This document shows, one piece after another, positions 60,699 to 64,000 of a stretch of DNA of 64,000 nucleotides; the stretch's first letter is position 1; every line of letters starts with the position of its first letter. The stretch comes from Nocardia iowensis (lineage in GTDB: Bacteria; Actinomycetota; Actinomycetes; Mycobacteriales; Mycobacteriaceae). The translations under genes were made by a program, and so were the position numbers. The notes under the pieces were generated by a model. That model saw only the letters and a list, made by a program, of their open reading frames with translations. It did not search any database and was not told the DNA's origin. The stretch is taken from assembly GCF_019222765.1 (NCBI RefSeq), contig NZ_CP078145.1, positions 3,348,001 to 3,412,000 on the forward strand. The letters run 5' to 3'.

Positions 60699-61825
60699 CC
60701 ATCATCGAGCAAGCCGACTTCCCGAGCACGCTCGGCATGGACACCGAACCCGTTGCGGGACAAGCGACTCCGATGCTTCTCGGGGTGGCGACCGCCAACC
60801 CGCCGACCAGGTACAGCCAGCGCGAACTGGTCGAGCTGCTGGCCATCGACGACCCGAAGATCCGCGGTATCTTCCTCAACGGCGGTATCGAAAGCCGTTA
60901 TCTCACATTGCCTTCCGTTGACAAAGAGGGAAACTTCAGGTCCGAGACGCAGGGTGAGTTGCTGGCGAAGCATCGTCGTTACGGCGTGGCAACCGGAGCA
61001 GCGGCAATTCGTAAGTGCCTCAGTAGAATCGGCAAAGATTTGGACGAGGTCGACTACCTCGTGGCGGTAACGACGACGGGGTTCCTCACGCCCGGATTCA
61101 GTGCGCTGTTGATCAACGAGCTCGGATTGTCGCCGGGTACCGCACGGCTGGATGTCGTCGGAATGGGATGCAACGCCGGGCTGAACGGGTTGACCGCCGC
61201 AGCCGCATGGTCGACCGCGAACCCGGGCAAGCTCGCGGTCCTGGTATGTACGGAATCATGCTCTGCCGCATACGTATACGACGGGACGATGCGCACCGCA
61301 GTGGTCAACAGCCTGTTCGGCGACGGCGCGGCCGCGATGGCGGTGAGCACCGACGGGGCGCACATTCGTCCCGCGGCGGATCCGCCGCCGCGACTGTTGG
61401 GCATGCGCAGCTACATGATCATCCATGCGATGGATGCCATGCGCTATGACTGGGACGACGAGGCCGGGAAATTCAGCTTCTACCTCGACAAAGAGGTTCC
61501 CTACGAGGTAGGCGCGCACGTGGAGACGGTTGTCGACCAACTGCTCGGCGAAGCCGGGCTGCGGCGCAAGGAGATCACCCACTGGATCGTGCACTCCGGC
61601 GGCAAGAAGGTGATCGATGCCGTGAAAATCAATCTCGGCCTGACGAATCACGATCTGCGGCACACCGTGAGCGTGATGCGTGATTACGGAAATCTGTCGA
61701 GTGGGTCGTTCCTGTTCTCGTATCAACGACTTCTTGCCGAGGGGCGGGTGGCGCGCGGAGATTACGGCGTCTTCATGACGATGGGTCCCGGCTCGCAGAT
61801 CGAAACCGCACTCTTTCAGTACTGA
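60695..61825 (+). CDS. dpgA: DpgA, type III polyketide synthase for 3,5-dihydroxyphenylacetyl-CoA
   Basis: 376 residues. Chalcone-synthase fold with the catalytic triad: Cys in VVGMGCNAGLNG (near residue 158), His in WIVHSGGKKV (near 296) and Asn in MRDYGNLSSGS (near 329). TTTGFLTPGFSALLI and the ending MGPGSQIE fit the DpgA group, which condenses four malonyl-CoA units into a 3,5-dihydroxyphenylacetyl-CoA precursor. ATG 60695 overlaps the leader ORF stop. First enzyme of the operon; DpgB and DpgC follow, as in glycopeptide antibiotic clusters. Confidence 0.93.
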   Translation: MTIIEQADFPSTLGMDTEPVAGQATPMLLGVATANPPTRYSQRELVELLAIDDPKIRGIFLNGGIESRYLTLPSVDKEGNFRSETQGELLAKHRRYGVATGAAAIRKCLSRIGKDLDEVDYLVAVTTTGFLTPGFSALLINELGLSPGTARLDVVGMGCNAGLNGLTAAAAWSTANPGKLAVLVCTESCSAAYVYDGTMRTAVVNSLFGDGAAAMAVSTDGAHIRPAADPPPRLLGMRSYMIIHAMDAMRYDWDDEAGKFSFYLDKEVPYEVGAHVETVVDQLLGEAGLRRKEITHWIVHSGGKKVIDAVKINLGLTNHDLRHTVSVMRDYGNLSSGSFLFSYQRLLAEGRVARGDYGVFMTMGPGSQIETALFQY

Positions 61826-61864
61826 GCAGCTATCGCGAAATCGTCCACAAATGAAAGGCAATTC

Positions 61865-62566
61865 GTGACTGTCAATCCGCGCGAACAGGAATTGGAAACA
61901 ATTACCACCGCAGTGGCGGCGAATACCGGATTGTCGCCGGATCTCACCATGTCGGTGGCGGCAGCGGCGATGGCGGCCGAGGATGCCTCGGCCGCGCCCG
62001 GGACCTGCGTCGTCCTGCATATCGTCGGGCCACCGGCCGGTCACCGGTTCGACTGGCCCGGGCGCGTCACCGTCGGTGATGTGAACAAGTGGGAAGGCGC
62101 GTTGCGTCGGCTCGAGCAAGTGCCCGCGCCCATCGTCGCCATCGTCGACGGCGACGCGTACGGGCCCGCCGCGGAGCTGCTGCTCGTCGCCGACTACCGG
62201 ATCATGCGGGCGCGCACGACCTTCTCGTTCGCGTCGTCGGACGCCGGAGTCTGGCCGGCAATGGCGGTATATCGGCTTGCGGTGCAGGTCGGTGTCGGCC
62301 GGGCACGCGAGCTGGCGGTACAGGGCGGAGCGCTGTCGGCCGAGGCGGCCAGGGCCTGCGGCGTGATCGACGCGGTGGCCGAACCCGGGACCGAAGCCGA
62401 CGCGGTCGCCACCGGCCTCGCGATTTTCGAATCCTCCGTCGGATCCGAGATCGCGATTCGCCGACGCCTCGTGCTGGACGCGGCGACCACCCGGTTCGAA
62501 GATGCGCTCGGCGCGCATCTGGCCGCCTCCGATCGAACGCTGCGACGCGAGCGAACCGCCTCATGA
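61865..62566 (+). CDS. dpgB: DpgB, crotonase-like partner of DpgA
   Basis: 233 residues from GTG 61865 (GAAAGG upstream). VPAPIVAIVDGDAYGPAAEL and LLVADYRIMRARTTFSF are the crotonase core, but the N-terminal 70 residues are atypical, as in DpgB of glycopeptide producers. DpgB with DpgD accelerates release/dehydration steps in forming 3,5-dihydroxyphenylacetyl-CoA. 39 bases after dpgA and overlapping dpgC by ATGA. Confidence 0.88.
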   Translation: MTVNPREQELETITTAVAANTGLSPDLTMSVAAAAMAAEDASAAPGTCVVLHIVGPPAGHRFDWPGRVTVGDVNKWEGALRRLEQVPAPIVAIVDGDAYGPAAELLLVADYRIMRARTTFSFASSDAGVWPAMAVYRLAVQVGVGRARELAVQGGALSAEAARACGVIDAVAEPGTEADAVATGLAIFESSVGSEIAIRRRLVLDAATTRFEDALGAHLAASDRTLRRERTAS

Positions 62567-63876
62567 CCACCATTGCCGACCTCGGCTTCAGCACCGGTGA
62601 CCTCGACCTGGACCGGGCCGAGTTACGCACGGCCGCAAGTGAACACGCCGCACTGCTGCGCGCGCTGGGCCCGGTTCGAGCCCGCGACGACAGCGCCGCG
62701 GCCCGCGCCGCCGCGGCGCATCGGGATCTTCGCCGACTGCGCCGGAAATTCCTGCGTCAGCATCTGCGCACTGTGTACCGCGCGGCAACCGACGACCTCC
62801 GGCGTGGTCTGCGACTGTCCGAGCTCGGTGCCGCCGCGGCCGAACTGTTTCCCGGTCTGCTGCCGGATCCGGCGCAGTTGGGCGCCGACGCCGAGGTGGC
62901 GCAGCCGGACAAGGAAGGCTGGGAGATCGATCAGGGAATCTTCTTCCACGCCGTGTTCGCGGACCCGGTGGCAGGCAACCATCTCCTCGACCAGATGCGC
63001 GCGCCGACCACCCGTGCCACTGACCTGCTCGCCGAGTTCCAGTCCACCGGTGCGATCACGCTGCCGGCTGTACACCTGGCGCGCAGTGGTGCCACGTCGA
63101 CGATCACCATCACCAACACGGCTTGCCTCAACGCCGAGGACAACCAGCATGTCGCCGACATGGAAACCGCGGTCGACCTGGTACTGCTGGATCCCATGTC
63201 GCACGTCGGCGTCGTCCGCGGCGGTGAGATGGAGCATCCGCGTTACCGCGGCAAACGAGTCTTCAGCGCCGGAATCAACCTCGCGCACCTGCACCAGGGC
63301 AAGATCTCCTTCATCGATTTCCTGCTGCGCCGGGAGACCGGTTACATCGCGAAGATCCTGCGCGGACTCGCCCAAGATGACGCCGGGTGGCCCGTCGTCC
63401 CGGCCTGCAAGCCCTGGATAGCGGCCGTCGACTCCTTCGCAATCGGTGGCGGGGCGCAGCTGCTCATGGTCTTCGACCGGGTCATCGCCAGCACCGACAG
63501 CTATATCAGTCTGCCCGCCGCACAGGAGGGCATCATTCCGGGCGCGGCGAACCTGCGTCTGGGGCGCGCGTCGAACTTCCGGTTGTCCCGGGACGTCATC
63601 CTGTGGGGCCGCAAGCTCTGGGCGACCGACCCGGACGCCCGTTTCGTCCTCGACACGGTGGTCGAGCCGGCCGCCATGGACCACGAGATCGCCGAGGCCG
63701 CAACGAGACTCGCGTCGCCCGCGGTCGTCGCGAACAAGCACATGCTGGTCGGTGCCGAAGAGCCGCAGGATGTTTTTCGCCGCTACCTGTCGGAGTTCTC
63801 GCTGCACCAGGCCATGCGCCTGTACTCCGCCGATGTGCTGGCCAAGACCGAGCGATTCCAGTCGGCGGGCCGATGA
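62563..63876 (+). CDS. dpgC: DpgC, cofactor-free dioxygenase of the crotonase superfamily
   Basis: 437 residues, characteristically longer than ordinary crotonases. The helical N-terminal domain (to about residue 190) leads to a crotonase core with TNTACLNAEDNQHVADMETA, GGEMEHPRYRGKRVFSAGIN, and VDSFAIGGGAQLLMVFDRV. DpgC oxidises 3,5-dihydroxyphenylacetyl-CoA with O2, without metal or cofactor, to 3,5-dihydroxyphenylglyoxylate. It overlaps dpgB and dpgD by ATGA, so the operon is tightly coupled. Confidence 0.93.
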   Translation: MTTIADLGFSTGDLDLDRAELRTAASEHAALLRALGPVRARDDSAAARAAAAHRDLRRLRRKFLRQHLRTVYRAATDDLRRGLRLSELGAAAAELFPGLLPDPAQLGADAEVAQPDKEGWEIDQGIFFHAVFADPVAGNHLLDQMRAPTTRATDLLAEFQSTGAITLPAVHLARSGATSTITITNTACLNAEDNQHVADMETAVDLVLLDPMSHVGVVRGGEMEHPRYRGKRVFSAGINLAHLHQGKISFIDFLLRRETGYIAKILRGLAQDDAGWPVVPACKPWIAAVDSFAIGGGAQLLMVFDRVIASTDSYISLPAAQEGIIPGAANLRLGRASNFRLSRDVILWGRKLWATDPDARFVLDTVVEPAAMDHEIAEAATRLASPAVVANKHMLVGAEEPQDVFRRYLSEFSLHQAMRLYSADVLAKTERFQSAGR

Positions 63877-64000
63877 CTACGGCATCGCGTAGTGATTCGG
63901 TGCGGGACGGTGGTCGGGCGACAGCTGGGTCCACCGCAATGGAACTGCACACGGTCGACTACCGCAAGCACGGACGTATCGCCACCGTGCAGCTGAATCG
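63873..64000 (+). CDS. dpgD: DpgD, enoyl-CoA hydratase-like, 5' part only
   Basis: The first 42 codons are in the window (start overlaps dpgC stop as ATGA). The reading is MTTASRSDSVRDGG, then an Ala/Thr segment and HTVDYRKHGRIATVQLNR, the start of a crotonase N-terminal strand. Order dpgA-B-C-D is as in balhimycin- and vancomycin-type clusters. The rest lies beyond the window, so partners such as an aminotransferase cannot be judged. Confidence 0.8.
   Translation, partial: MTTASRSDSVRDGGRATAGSTAMELHTVDYRKHGRIATVQLN

Noticed and set aside
1..64000. CRISPR array, prophage or transposon
   Set aside because: No regularly spaced repeats, cas genes, integrases, transposases or terminal inverted repeats were seen.

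Overview
The window is high-GC actinobacterial DNA, most probably from Nocardia or a close mycolate-containing relative. Several genes support this: an antigen-85-type esterase, an MmpL-family transporter, a class A beta-lactamase divergent from a LysR regulator (the arrangement I associate with Nocardia), many TetR/MocR/PucR regulators, an F420-type PPOX flavoprotein and a DinB-like 'maleylpyruvate isomerase' (mycothiol-type) protein. GTG and TTG starts are common. Most of the window is a patchwork of short accessory operons with their own regulators. I saw no rRNA, complete tRNA, CRISPR array, transposase or prophage.

Layout. 1-4.2 kb: the end of an MmpL transporter, a secreted lipase with a strong hairpin terminator, a small membrane protein and two poorly characterised genes. 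4.7-9.1 kb: a probable catabolic locus with an SDR and an NTF2-like protein (ATGA overlap), a PucR-type regulator and a divergent carotenoid/stilbene-cleavage oxygenase. 9.1-20.3 kb: an Ag85-like esterase, a CBS protein, a TetR with two operators, two enoyl-CoA hydratases, a DinB-like enzyme, a second TetR whose apparent operator recurs before a crotonase and an alcohol dehydrogenase, and a MocR/trans-sulfuration pair around a palindrome. 20.3-22.1 kb: a two-gene unit ending in a StrR-type (ParB-like) pathway activator, followed by a methyltransferase pseudogene. 22-36 kb: mixed small secreted proteins, an intradiol dioxygenase, a zinc-ribbon protein, an MFS/LysR pair, AraC/DUF2000, a P450 and GNATs, with one long gene-poor stretch (24.2-25.1 kb). 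36.2-43 kb: a GNAT, an FAD monooxygenase behind an unusually structured 5' leader, DUF2599, the beta-lactamase/LysR pair, a second serine hydrolase and a PETase-like hydrolase. 43-57 kb: DinB, methyltransferases, a PQQ-type beta-propeller protein, an exported erythromycin-esterase-like protein, a fatty acid desaturase, an arylamine N-acetyltransferase, an SDR, alpha/beta hydrolases and a TetR/crotonase pair with a clear operator.

57.4-64 kb is the most coherent region. A leftward operon of three genes joined by ATGA overlaps encodes a degenerate membrane histidine kinase, a normal membrane histidine kinase and a NarL-type response regulator. It diverges from a rightward dpgA-dpgB-dpgC-dpgD operon (dpgD cut by the window end). 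DpgABCD make 3,5-dihydroxyphenylacetyl-CoA/3,5-dihydroxyphenylacetic acid from malonyl-CoA, the precursor of 3,5-dihydroxyphenylglycine in glycopeptide antibiotics. dpgA has no good ribosome site of its own. A 32-codon Arg-rich ORF with an excellent site ends in an ATGA overlap on its start. The product of the cluster lies beyond the window.

Most interesting signals: (1) four tandem hairpins with two alternative anti-Shine-Dalgarno segments before the FAD monooxygenase, which look like an RNA switch; (2) the dpg operon with its coupled leader ORF and divergent kinase/pseudokinase/regulator unit; (3) a set of palindromic operators that pair local regulators with their targets.
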